This document shows positions 26,114 to 34,416 of a stretch of DNA of 64,000 nucleotides, piece by piece (the stretch's first letter is position 1; each line of letters opens with the position of its first letter). Made by a program: the position numbers and the translations under genes. The notes under the pieces were generated by a model. The model was not told where the DNA came from. It saw nothing but the letters and a program-made list of their open reading frames with translations, and ran no database searches. This DNA comes from JJ008 sp041738795 (GTDB lineage Bacteria; Bacteroidota; Bacteroidia; Chitinophagales; Chitinophagaceae): contig JBGSPB010000014.1 in NCBI GenBank assembly GCA_041738795.1, positions 663,361-727,360 of the forward strand, written 5' to 3'.

Positions 26114-26121
26114 CTAAGATA
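26114..26121 (-). promoter_or_regulatory. -7-like element of the MlaE copy 1 gene
   Basis: The minus strand reads TATCTTAG, close to TAnnTTTG, 8 bases before the ATG and directly after the maeB terminator. Confidence 0.45.
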
Positions 26122-26130
26122 CAGGATGAA

Positions 26131-26164
26131 AAGAGAAAAGCCAGTAGCGGGGCTATTGGCTTTT
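26131..26164 (-). terminator. Terminator of maeB
   Basis: On the minus strand AAAAGCCAATAGC and GCTACTGGCTTTT form a 13-bp stem with one mismatch and a 3-base loop, followed by a pyrimidine-rich tail (TTTTCTCTTTTC). Confidence 0.75.
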
Positions 26165-26179
26165 CGATTAAGTATTATT

Positions 26180-28537
26180 TTAACGGTAAGCTCCTGCATC
26201 TGCCGGCTTTTCCTTACGAAAACGTTTCCACCAACGGGAACGTTTGACTATTTCATCCGTAGGGGTTTTGCTTTTGATCTGTGCATCTACCACAGCAATT
26301 AAAGCCATATTCAGGATGCTGCGAACCGAGCTCCCCAGTTGAAGAATATGAACCGGTTTTTTCAATCCCAACAGAATTGGCCCCACAGCATCCGCCGTCT
26401 CCAGTTCTTTCATCAGGTTGTAAGCTATATTGCCTGCTGCCAGGTTAGGAAAAATTAATGTGTTTACATCTTTATCCACCAACTCACAGAATGGATAGTT
26501 TTCTTTCATTAATTCTTTATTGAACGCCACATTTACCTGCATCTCGCCATCAACTATTAAGGAAGGCATTTTTGCTTTTACAATTTTTCTAGCTTCAGCA
26601 ACTAATCTTGCTTCGGGTGAATTACTGCTGCCAAAAGTGGAGTAACTCAGCATGGCGATACGGGGAACAATATTGAAATAACGTACTTCCCTGGCTGCTA
26701 AAAGGGTTATTTCAGCCAGTTCTTCCGCCGTGGGATTGAAGTTGACTGTAGTGTCTGCAAGGAAAAGTGGTCCTCTTTTGGTCAGCATCAAGTACATTCC
26801 TGCAATCTTGCTAACACCTTCCTCGGTACCGATTATTTGCATAGCCGGGCGGATGGTATCAGGATAGTTCTTGGAAAGGCCGGAGATCATGGCATCAGCA
26901 TCGCCACATTCCACCATCATACAACCATAGTAATTGCGGTCCTTCATTATTTTTTTTGCTTCATAGGCATTAAAGCCTTTTCTTCCTCTTTTGGCAAAAA
27001 ATATTTCTGCATACTGGTTCCTTTTATCCTCCATTGCATCACTTCTCGGATCGAAAATGGGTAAACCTTCAATGTCAATCCCGTTAGCATCTGCAATCGT
27101 TCTTATTTTATTTTCATCTCCCAGCAGGATCGGGTAACCAATACCTTCATCAAAGATGATCTGTGCTGATTTAAGAATTTTTACATTGTCAGCCTCCGCA
27201 AAAACAATACGTTTTGGATCACGACGGGCTTTATTACCAATAGCCCTCATTACATGGTTATCCAGTCCCAATCTTTTTTCCAGGTTATTTACATATTCTT
27301 CCCAGTTAGTAATCGGTTGCTGCGCTTCACCACTTTCCATGGCAGCCTTTGCAACTGCCGGAGCTACGGTGACCAATAATCTTGGGTCTAATGGTTTGGG
27401 AATAATATAATGTTCTCCGAAACTGATATTGGTTTCATTGTATGCCATATTCACAATGTCAGGAACAGGTTTTTTAGCCAATTCGGCCAATGCTTTTACA
27501 GCAGCCAGTTTCATGGCTTCGTTGATATGTTTTGCACGGACATCAAGTGCACCGCGGAAAATGTAAGGGAAACCGAGTACATTATTTACTTGGTTGGGAT
27601 AATCGCTGCGGCCGGTGGCCATGATGATATCTTTTCTTGCACCGGTAGCGTCTTCCCAGCTTATTTCAGGATCAGGATTGGCCATTGCAAAAACGATGGG
27701 ATTTTTTGCCATGCTTTTGATCATATCAGCATTTAACAAGCCCCCCTTACTTAACCCTATAAAAACATCAGCATCTTTCATGCCCTCTGTGAGGGATACA
27801 TTTTTCCCAGCTGTAATAAATTCTTTTTTTAGTTCATCCAGGTCAGTGCGGCTTTCATGGATAAGCCCCTTACTATCAAAAACCCTGAAATTCTCTCTTT
27901 TTGCTCCCAAGGCAATATATAATTTCATACAGGCAACTGCTGCTGCGCCGGCGCCACTTACCACAAATTTTGCTTTGTCAATTTTCTTTTTCTGTATTTC
28001 ACAGGCATTCAATAAAGCAGCTGCGCTGATGATAGCGGTACCATGCTGGTCGTCATGCATAACCGGAATATTCATCTCCGCTTTCAATCTTTGTTCAATA
28101 TAGAAGCATTCAGGAGCTTTAATATCTTCAAGGTTGATGCCTCCAAAGGTTGGCTCCAGGGCTTTTACAATCTGTACAAATTTTTCGGGATCCTTTTCAT
28201 TGATCTCAATATCGAAAACATCGATGTCTGCAAATATTTTGAAAAGCACTGCTTTACCCTCCATTACAGGTTTTCCGGCTTCCGGGCCGATATCACCTAA
28301 ACCTAACACTGCAGTTCCGTTACTGATAACCGCAACCAGGTTTCCTTTGGCGGTATATTTATAAACATCTTCAGGGTTAGCAGCTATTTCGAGACAAGGT
28401 GCAGCAACACCGGGTGAGTAAGCCAGTGAAAGGTCTCGTTGAGTTTTGGCTTCTTTGGTTGGTATTACTTCAATCTTTCCGGGTCTTCCTTTGGCGTGGT
28501 ATTCAAGAGCCTGTTGTTTGCGTAGGTCGTTTTGCAT
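26180..28537 (-). CDS. maeB: NADP-dependent malic enzyme fused to a phosphotransacetylase-like domain
   Basis: A 785-residue two-domain enzyme. Residues about 1-430 are the malic enzyme: SPGVAAPCLEIAANPE, the metal/substrate region GGINLEDIKAPECFYIE, HDDQHGTAII, and the nucleotide-binding VVSGAGAAAVACM. Residues about 440-770 are phosphotransacetylase-like (AEADNVKILKSAQII, SRWW tail), which in MaeB is thought to bind acetyl-CoA as a regulator rather than to catalyse. It turns malate to pyruvate with CO2 and NADPH. Length fits the family. The gene has its own terminator; an imperfect promoter (minus-strand TACCTTGC, 28587-28594) lies upstream. Confidence 0.96.
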   Translation of the reverse strand: MQNDLRKQQALEYHAKGRPGKIEVIPTKEAKTQRDLSLAYSPGVAAPCLEIAANPEDVYKYTAKGNLVAVISNGTAVLGLGDIGPEAGKPVMEGKAVLFKIFADIDVFDIEINEKDPEKFVQIVKALEPTFGGINLEDIKAPECFYIEQRLKAEMNIPVMHDDQHGTAIISAAALLNACEIQKKKIDKAKFVVSGAGAAAVACMKLYIALGAKRENFRVFDSKGLIHESRTDLDELKKEFITAGKNVSLTEGMKDADVFIGLSKGGLLNADMIKSMAKNPIVFAMANPDPEISWEDATGARKDIIMATGRSDYPNQVNNVLGFPYIFRGALDVRAKHINEAMKLAAVKALAELAKKPVPDIVNMAYNETNISFGEHYIIPKPLDPRLLVTVAPAVAKAAMESGEAQQPITNWEEYVNNLEKRLGLDNHVMRAIGNKARRDPKRIVFAEADNVKILKSAQIIFDEGIGYPILLGDENKIRTIADANGIDIEGLPIFDPRSDAMEDKRNQYAEIFFAKRGRKGFNAYEAKKIMKDRNYYGCMMVECGDADAMISGLSKNYPDTIRPAMQIIGTEEGVSKIAGMYLMLTKRGPLFLADTTVNFNPTAEELAEITLLAAREVRYFNIVPRIAMLSYSTFGSSNSPEARLVAEARKIVKAKMPSLIVDGEMQVNVAFNKELMKENYPFCELVDKDVNTLIFPNLAAGNIAYNLMKELETADAVGPILLGLKKPVHILQLGSSVRSILNMALIAVVDAQIKSKTPTDEIVKRSRWWKRFRKEKPADAGAYR

Positions 28538-28648
28538 AAATCTGTTTTAATTCTGATCATTCATCACTGAATTTTCATACGGAAGTGCAAGGTACAAAAT
28601 AAAAACCCGGTGAAATTTTAAAGAAAAGGTATTGAATAAGGAAGTTGT

Positions 28649-29827
28649 TTAAGGGTGGATACTGCTGCCCAGCCATGCCATCATCCCCATTCCGATTTCA
28701 ATTGCATTCTCATCAATATTAAAGGTAGGAGTGTGTACCCCTGCTGTAATGCCTTTCGAAGCATTCATAGTGCCCAAGCGATAAAAACAGGCCGGTATTT
28801 GTTGTGCATAATAGCCAAAATCTTCAGCACCCATCCGGAGCTCTGTTTCGCTTACGTTTTCTGCACCCATATACAGAGATGCTTTTTTCATTGCATCAGC
28901 AGTGAGTTTTTCATTATTCATTACACAGGGATAGCCTACATCGATGTGCAGGTCAACTTCTCCTCCCATTGAATGTACAAGGTCCCTGGTTAACTTGCCC
29001 ATGAGGCCATGCGCTTTAAAACGCCATTCTTCATCCATTGCCCTGAATGTTCCCATCAACTTTACTTCATTGGGAATAACATTGGTGGTGTTACCTCCAT
29101 TAAAAGAAGTAATGGAAAGAACGGATGGATTAAAAGGATTGTTATTTCTGCTGATCAATTGTTGTAAAGCAATGACCAGGTGAGAACTGATAAGGATCGG
29201 GTCTACTATCAGATGCGGAGAAGCGGCGTGGCCTCCTTTTCCTTTAATTGTAAAATACAATTCATCGGCACTTGCCATAACTTTACCACCACGAAAACTC
29301 AATTGACCTGTTTCCAGGATGGTATTTACATGCAAGGCAAGTATAGCCTGCGGTTTTGGATTTTCCAATACACCATCTTTTATCATCAGCGAAGCACCAC
29401 CGGGATTTTTTTCCTCACCGGGTTGAAATATTAATTTCACTGTGCCTTCCCATTCTTCTTTCAATTCCTGCAGGATCTTTGCAGCACCCAGTAAGCAGGT
29501 GGTGTGCACATCATGCCCGCAGGCATGCATCACCCCTTCATTCTTTGATTTGTAGGGGATCTCATTCTCCTCTTTGATAGGGAGGGCATCCATATCGGCA
29601 CGAAGTGCAATTATTCTTGATTCAGGATTTTTACCTTTTATCAAACCGACAACTCCTGTTGTTGCTTTTACTTCAAAAGGAATTCCAAGCGCTGTTAATT
29701 TTTTCTGTACAAACTTGGATGTTTCAAATTCCTGGTAACTTAATTCGGGATGAGCATGAAGATGATGACGGATCTCTATAAATTCAGGAGAATATTTTTT
29801 TGCGAGGGCTTTGATTTTTTCTTGCAT
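28649..29827 (-). CDS. M20 family metallopeptidase / N-acyl-amino acid amidohydrolase
   Basis: A 392-residue zinc hydrolase of the M20D (hippurate hydrolase/IAA-amino acid hydrolase-like) group. Visible motifs: RHHLHAHPELSYQEFET at the N-terminus, the metal region HACGHDVHTTCLLGAA, catalytic Glu pair in QPGEEKNPGGA, dimerisation-domain core KGKGGHAASPH and a C-terminal AEDFGYY. It would deacylate N-acyl amino acids or dipeptides in the cytosol. The ATG is only 4 bases after a perfect -7 promoter element, suggesting a leaderless mRNA. Confidence 0.94.
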   Translation of the reverse strand: MQEKIKALAKKYSPEFIEIRHHLHAHPELSYQEFETSKFVQKKLTALGIPFEVKATTGVVGLIKGKNPESRIIALRADMDALPIKEENEIPYKSKNEGVMHACGHDVHTTCLLGAAKILQELKEEWEGTVKLIFQPGEEKNPGGASLMIKDGVLENPKPQAILALHVNTILETGQLSFRGGKVMASADELYFTIKGKGGHAASPHLIVDPILISSHLVIALQQLISRNNNPFNPSVLSITSFNGGNTTNVIPNEVKLMGTFRAMDEEWRFKAHGLMGKLTRDLVHSMGGEVDLHIDVGYPCVMNNEKLTADAMKKASLYMGAENVSETELRMGAEDFGYYAQQIPACFYRLGTMNASKGITAGVHTPTFNIDENAIEIGMGMMAWLGSSIHP

Positions 29828-29831
29828 GGGG

Positions 29832-29839
29832 CAAAAATA
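29832..29839 (-). promoter_or_regulatory. -7 promoter element of the M20 gene
   Basis: The minus strand reads TATTTTTG, a perfect TAnnTTTG, then four C and the ATG. It directly overlaps the T-tail of the upstream terminator. Confidence 0.6.
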
Positions 29840-29869
29840 AACAAACCATTCTGTGTAAGAATGGTTTGT
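29837..29869 (-). terminator. Terminator of the SPOR-domain gene
   Basis: A perfect 12-bp stem (ACAAACCATTCT / AGAATGGTTTGT) with a 5-base loop. On the minus strand it is followed by TTATTTTTG, which doubles as the next promoter. Confidence 0.8.
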
Positions 29870-29890
29870 CAGATAAGTTGTTTTATTCTT

Positions 29891-30349
29891 TTACAGTATC
29901 GTTTCTTCTTCTCCCGGTCTGGCTGATTTTACTTCAATGATATCTTTCATAATAAAGACGCCTTTCGGGAAGTAAACATTCAGTCTTTTCTGGTAGGCTT
30001 CTGCTTCTTTCCGGTCTTTGAAGTTGCCGGCTTTCACTTTGTAATAAGGCGATTGGTGCCATAGGTAAGCTTTCAATTCAGGGAAGTAGGTATATACTTT
30101 TGTTTTGGCAGCCAGCGCTTCATCCCGGTTATTGGTACTGATGATCATCAGGCGAAAACCTTTATCTGTTCTTCTTCCGGCCCGGCTGGTTTCTTCGTTG
30201 ATCTGGGCTTGTTTTTTCACTAAGAGGTCAATACGGGGGTCTTTATGAACAACAACGGAGTTACTGTCTGCGGGCTTTTTCCAGGCCGTGTCTTGTGCAA
30301 AACAGGCAGTTGTTAACAAAAAGCCTGCAATTGTAAATAGGAATTTCAT
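29891..30349 (-). CDS. SPOR-domain periplasmic protein
   Basis: About 152 residues. I chose ATG 30349 over the upstream start at 30379 because the signal peptide begins there (MKFLFTIAGFLL ... CFAQ). The C-terminal half is a SPOR domain: GFRLMIISTNNRDEALAAK, then YYKVKAGNFKDRKEAEAYQK. SPOR domains bind denuded septal peptidoglycan, so the protein is periplasmic and probably linked to the cell wall. It follows the truncated aldehyde dehydrogenase gene after 32 bp and may be cotranscribed with it, though the functions look unrelated. Confidence 0.85.
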   Translation of the reverse strand: MKFLFTIAGFLLTTACFAQDTAWKKPADSNSVVVHKDPRIDLLVKKQAQINEETSRAGRRTDKGFRLMIISTNNRDEALAAKTKVYTYFPELKAYLWHQSPYYKVKAGNFKDRKEAEAYQKRLNVYFPKGVFIMKDIIEVKSARPGEEETIL

Positions 30350-30381
30350 GTGCGGCATAAGTTGCAAATATCTTACCAAAA

Positions 30382-31332
30382 TTAGTATCCTCCGCCTGCG
30401 CCGGCAATATTCTCAACAGGGTGCCAGGTAGTTTTTATTTCCTGGGTGTCCATTATGAAGTAAGGAGACTGGCCCTCAGTGGTGTACCAGTTTACTTTGT
30501 CATAGAAAGTAATGCGTTTCAGGTTCATAGCAGATTTTTCCCTTATCATTTTCTTTATCTCAGAATTGTTTTCACAATAAATGGTTGCATTTACATCCAT
30601 ATGATCAACGAACCAGGAAGCCAGTTCGGATGGCTTTCCTGTTAAAATATTGACAACCCCACCCGGCAGATCAGATGAATTAAGCACTTCCGCAAATGTA
30701 ACGGCACAGAGGGGTTTTGTTTCTGATGCCAGAATGATACAAGTATTGCCACCGGCAATTACAGGGGCAATCACGGATACCAAACCTAATAATGCGTCTC
30801 CCTGCGGAGCGATGACAGATACAACTCCGGTTGGTTCAGGAACAGAAAAATTGAAATGAGAACTTGCAACAGGATTCACAGCGCTGAATAGTTGTTGAAA
30901 TTTATCACACCATCCGGCATAATAGATCAGCCGGTCAATAGCCAGGTTAACTTCTTTTTCTGCTTTTGCTTTCGGGGAATCCTGTTGTATCAACTCATCA
31001 ATAAATTGTGATTTTCTTCCTTCCAGCATTTCTGCCATGCGGTATAATATCTGGCTGCGGTTGAATGCTGTACGGCCACTCCATCCGCCAAAGGCAGCTC
31101 TTGCAGCCACTACTGCATCCCTGAAATCCTTTCGGGAACTGAGGCAGACATTGGCCAGTTTCTTTCCTGCTGCATTGGTTGGGATATAGTAACGGCCCGA
31201 TTCTGTTCGGGGAAACTGTCCACCGATATAGATCTTATAGGTCTTCAGCACTTCAAGTCTTCTGGCAGAAGAATTTTTTTCTAATCCGTTCTCACTGATA
31301 CTGAGCGAAGATTTTTTAATTGCTTTTTCCAT
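30382..31332 (-). CDS. Aldehyde dehydrogenase-like protein lacking the catalytic half
   Basis: About 316 residues (ATG 31332; a TTG at 31347 is possible). It contains the aldehyde dehydrogenase N-terminal NAD-binding fold: YKIYIGGQFPRTESGRYY, YYAGWCDKFQQL, then EPTGVVSVIAPQGDALLG in place of the usual PWNFP and GGNTCIILASETKPL in place of GNTVVLKPAE. The frame ends where the catalytic Glu and Cys segments (LELGG, GQxCxA) would begin, so it cannot be an active dehydrogenase by itself. It follows a full-length enzyme gene after 87 bp and belongs to the deoC cluster. The arrangement resembles the degenerate second half of ALDH16. Not a recent frameshift: its C-terminal 80 residues are a coherent but unrelated-looking tail. 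Confidence 0.85.
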   Translation of the reverse strand: MEKAIKKSSLSISENGLEKNSSARRLEVLKTYKIYIGGQFPRTESGRYYIPTNAAGKKLANVCLSSRKDFRDAVVAARAAFGGWSGRTAFNRSQILYRMAEMLEGRKSQFIDELIQQDSPKAKAEKEVNLAIDRLIYYAGWCDKFQQLFSAVNPVASSHFNFSVPEPTGVVSVIAPQGDALLGLVSVIAPVIAGGNTCIILASETKPLCAVTFAEVLNSSDLPGGVVNILTGKPSELASWFVDHMDVNATIYCENNSEIKKMIREKSAMNLKRITFYDKVNWYTTEGQSPYFIMDTQEIKTTWHPVENIAGAGGGY

Positions 31333-31366
31333 GCTTAAAAAATTCAAAAGTTAAAAGTCAAAAGTA
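31330..31366. repeat. Heptad-spaced A-tract repeat upstream of the truncated ALDH gene
   Basis: AAAA tracts recur every seven bases (ATTCAAAAGTTAAAAGTC, then AAAAGTAAAAAGGG) across the start region of the truncated dehydrogenase gene. A degenerate T/A-rich echo continues to about 31410. Confidence 0.55.
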
Positions 31367-31419
31367 AAAAGGGTAGCTACTGTGTTTTTAAATTTTGACT
31401 TTTTATTTTTTACATTCAG

Positions 31420-32931
31420 TTAAATAATATTAACATAAGCTGATAATCCATGCAACCCGCCTTCTCTTCCAAATCCACTTTCTTTATAGCCGCCAAATGG
31501 TGATGTTGGATCAAACTTATTGAACGTATTTGCCCATACCACACCAGCTCTCATTCTTTTTGTCATATTAAAGATCTTGGAACCTTTATCAGTCCACACA
31601 CCGGCACTAAGCCCATAAGGTGAATTATTAGCTTTCTCAATTACTTCATCATCTGTTCGGAAGGTAAGGATGGCTAACACCGGTCCGAATATTTCTTCCT
31701 GGGCTATACGGTTACTTTGTGCAACATTGGTAAACAAAGTAGGACGGCAGAAAAATCCTTTGCCCGGCAGGCGGCAGCTGCTTTCATACATTTCAGCACC
31801 TTCTTTTTTACCAATACTGATGTATTTATGAATAATATCCAATTGTGATTTGGAATTGATGGCGCCTATGTCAGTATTCTTATCCAATGGATCACCAACG
31901 ATCAATGACTCCAACCGGTCTTTTAATTTTCTGATGACTTCTTTGGCCACAGATTCCTGTACATATAATCTTGATCCGGCGCAGCAAACATGTCCCTGGT
32001 TAAAGAATATACCATTGATAACACCTTCTACTGCCTGGTCAATAGGCGCATCTTCAAATATGATATTGGCGGCTTTACCACCCAATTCAAGTGTTGCTTT
32101 TTTATTGGTTCCGGCAATAGCCCGTTGAATTATTTTTCCAACATCAGTTGAGCCGGTAAAAGCAATTTTATTAACGTCAGGGTGATTAACGATAGCCGCA
32201 CCTGTTGTTCCTGCACCAGATATAATATTTACTACACCCGGAGGCAAATCAGCTTCCTGTATTATTTCCGCCAGTTTCATTGCGGTCAATGGCGTTGTTT
32301 CTGCCGGTTTTAAGACAACTGTATTTCCTGTTGCCAACGCCGGTGCAATTTTCCATGCCGCCATCAGTAGTGGAAAGTTCCAGGGAATAATTTGCCCCGC
32401 TACGCCCAGTGGTTCTGTTTTTCTGTTGGGAAAAGCATATTCCAGTTTATCAGCCCATCCGGCATAGTAAAAGAAATGATTGGCAGCGGTTGGTACATCA
32501 AAATCACGGCTTTCCTTAATTGGTTTGCCTCCGTTGAGTGTTTCAATGATAGCCAGTTCCCTGGCTTTTTCCTGCATTATCCTGGCGATGCGGAAAATAT
32601 ATTTAGCCCTTTCTTTTGCCGCCATTTTCTTCCACACTTTTTCATAAGCATTTCTTGCGGCCTTTACCGCTTTGTCCACATCTGCTGCATTCGCTTCTGC
32701 CACTTCGCTCAGCTTTTCTTCCGTTGCCGGATTTATGGTGTCAAAATATTTTTTACTTATTGGTTTTTGCCATTCCCCGTTAATAAACAAGTCGTATTGC
32801 TTATTAATAGTTGCTGCGCTTTTGCTTTCCGGTGCTGGGGCATAGCTCCATGAGGTATCAAATTTTAATTTGATCGTGTTGCTTTTCCCTGATTTTTTCG
32901 GGACATGCTTTTTTGCAATTGCTTTTGCCAT
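31420..32931 (-). CDS. Aldehyde dehydrogenase, full length, deoC-linked
   Basis: A 503-residue NAD(P)-dependent aldehyde dehydrogenase. It has the oxyanion Asn in IIPWNFPLLMAAWK, GNTVVLKPAE, GSTDVGK for cofactor binding, the general base Glu282 in LELGGK, and the catalytic Cys316 in FFNQGHVCCAGSR. The N-terminal 45 residues are a Lys/Ala-rich extension. In this cluster the likely substrate is the acetaldehyde released by DeoC, oxidised to acetate; that is inference from context. It is followed by a paralogue that lacks the catalytic half. Confidence 0.93.
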   Translation of the reverse strand: MAKAIAKKHVPKKSGKSNTIKLKFDTSWSYAPAPESKSAATINKQYDLFINGEWQKPISKKYFDTINPATEEKLSEVAEANAADVDKAVKAARNAYEKVWKKMAAKERAKYIFRIARIMQEKARELAIIETLNGGKPIKESRDFDVPTAANHFFYYAGWADKLEYAFPNRKTEPLGVAGQIIPWNFPLLMAAWKIAPALATGNTVVLKPAETTPLTAMKLAEIIQEADLPPGVVNIISGAGTTGAAIVNHPDVNKIAFTGSTDVGKIIQRAIAGTNKKATLELGGKAANIIFEDAPIDQAVEGVINGIFFNQGHVCCAGSRLYVQESVAKEVIRKLKDRLESLIVGDPLDKNTDIGAINSKSQLDIIHKYISIGKKEGAEMYESSCRLPGKGFFCRPTLFTNVAQSNRIAQEEIFGPVLAILTFRTDDEVIEKANNSPYGLSAGVWTDKGSKIFNMTKRMRAGVVWANTFNKFDPTSPFGGYKESGFGREGGLHGLSAYVNII

Positions 32932-33042
32932 GTAAAAAATTAATTTATGTTACCAGCGACATTAACACGGATGAACTTCCGTTGCGTCGCACTCTTCATC
33001 GTTTTATTCGCTTATCATCAAAAAAAATCCCACAGGGCTCAC

Positions 33043-33249
33043 TTACCGGGTATTTGTTACTTTTCTCTTGTTTTTTAATTTTACAACACGGTCAATCAAA
33101 TAAGCTGAGAACAGAAAAAACTGAACCCACCTCATCCATCTTTTCTCCGGTACTTCCTCCCAAAATTTATAATATATCATGAGGGTTAAGTATGCGGATA
33201 GGACAATTATTTGAATCCATAATCCATATCTCCCCCAGAATTTTTTCAA
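33043..33249 (-). CDS. Small two-span membrane protein (hypothetical)
   Basis: A 68-residue ORF with two hydrophobic stretches (about residues 9-29 and 41-57) separated by a charged turn (EEVPEKRWMR), ending in a basic tail (KLKNKRK). It lies between deoC and the aldehyde dehydrogenase on the same strand, 46 bp after deoC. No family recognised. An intergenic repeat-like sequence sits just before its start. Support is moderate: plausible topology and operon position. Confidence 0.55.
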   Translation of the reverse strand: MKKFWGRYGLWIQIIVLSAYLTLMIYYKFWEEVPEKRWMRWVQFFLFSAYLIDRVVKLKNKRKVTNTR

Positions 33250-33254
33250 CTTTA

Positions 33255-33292
33255 AATTTTTGCGTCTTTGCTTCCTGGCGTCTTTGTGAGAA
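33255..33292. repeat. CAAAGACGC-type intergenic repeat
   Basis: On the minus strand this stretch holds two copies of CAAAGACGC, in CACAAAGACGCCAGG and AGCAAAGACGCAAAAA, 19 bases apart. It resembles the AAAGACGC-rich intergenic elements that I recall being dispersed in many bacterial genomes. Only one copy was seen in the window. Confidence 0.45.
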
Positions 33293-33295
33293 AAT

Positions 33296-34216
33296 CTAAT
33301 CTACCGAAAAATAATTTGCACTCTGGTACAATCCTGTCTTCTCTTTCACTATCTGCATCAGCACATCATTGGCAAGGCTGCTGGCACCAAAACGGAACCA
33401 TTCATTATTCAGCCAGTCTTCACCCAGCACTTCTTTTACCATAACGAGGTAATGCAAAGCCAGTTTGGACTTGGAAATGCCGCCGGCAGGCTTCATTCCA
33501 ATCATTTTTCCTGTCTTATAATAAAAATCACGGATAGCTTCCAGCATAACTAATGTCACTGGCATGGTTGCGGCAGGTTGTATTTTCCCGGTGGATGTTT
33601 TAATAAAGTCAGCTCCTGCAAGCATTGCGATATCACTGGCCCGGCGAACCTTGTCAAAAGTTCCGAGCTCGCCTGTTTCAAGGATCACTTTTAATCTTGC
33701 AGTACCACAGGCTTCTTTAATAGCCGCTATTTCATCAAATACAAAGTTATATTCACCGGCATGGAATTTTCCGCGGCTTATAACCATATCCACTTCATCT
33801 GCCCCTTCATTTACCGCATACCTGGTATCTCTTATTTTAATATCTCTCGGCGCCTGCCCGCTGGGGAAAGCAGTGGCTACAGAAGCTACTTTTATCCCTG
33901 AATCACCCAATGCTTTTTTCGCCACTTTCACCATCGACGGATATACACAAATCGCTGCCACAGTTGGAATATCTGTCACCGCATCATGCGGATGCATGGC
34001 TTTATAACAAAGCTGTTTCACTTTACCGTCAGTGTCTTTTCCTTCCAGGGTGGTCAGGTCAATCATGTTTAGCACCAGCCTGAGGCCATTCATTTTGGAT
34101 TCTTTCTTAATGCTTCGCTTGGTGAAACGGGAAGCCCTTTCTTCCACACCGACCTGGTCAATCCGTGGAGAAAGGTTAAAGTCCGGGAGATTAATTCTAT
34201 CTTTTATTACAGGCAT
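33296..34216 (-). CDS. deoC: Deoxyribose-phosphate aldolase
   Basis: A 306-residue class I aldolase that splits 2-deoxyribose 5-phosphate into glyceraldehyde 3-phosphate and acetaldehyde. The Schiff-base Lys is residue 206 in AGADFIKTSTGK; other family marks are NEGADEVDMVISRG, LKVILETGEL and KPAGGISK. It is longer than E. coli DeoC because of about 50 extra N-terminal residues, as in the eukaryote-like DeoC group. First gene of a unit with a small membrane protein and two aldehyde dehydrogenase-like genes; a perfect -7 element lies 19 bases before its ATG. Confidence 0.95.
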   Translation of the reverse strand: MPVIKDRINLPDFNLSPRIDQVGVEERASRFTKRSIKKESKMNGLRLVLNMIDLTTLEGKDTDGKVKQLCYKAMHPHDAVTDIPTVAAICVYPSMVKVAKKALGDSGIKVASVATAFPSGQAPRDIKIRDTRYAVNEGADEVDMVISRGKFHAGEYNFVFDEIAAIKEACGTARLKVILETGELGTFDKVRRASDIAMLAGADFIKTSTGKIQPAATMPVTLVMLEAIRDFYYKTGKMIGMKPAGGISKSKLALHYLVMVKEVLGEDWLNNEWFRFGASSLANDVLMQIVKEKTGLYQSANYFSVD

Positions 34217-34235
34217 AATTCTGTTTTCTTGGTTT

Positions 34236-34243
34236 CAAAAGTA
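34236..34243 (-). promoter_or_regulatory. -7 promoter element of the deoC cluster
   Basis: The minus strand reads TACTTTTG, a perfect TAnnTTTG, 19 bases before the deoC ATG. Confidence 0.5.
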
Positions 34244-34416
34244 AAACTATTTGCGGGGATTAAAACTGTGCAAATAATATGTACAACCTGCTGAAAGGTA
34301 ATTTGGTTTTCAGCGTCAAAAGGACTGTTTCTGCCGTTCATCCCAATAGAGGCAGATCAACAAGTTTTTTATGTAAAATCGTTTTTCGATAACTTTCACT
34401 AAAATCTATAAACTGT

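Noticed and set aside
30382..31332. Truncated ALDH as a frameshifted pseudogene
   Set aside because: The remaining catalytic half is not present downstream in any frame; the SPOR gene follows at once, so the short form appears genuine.
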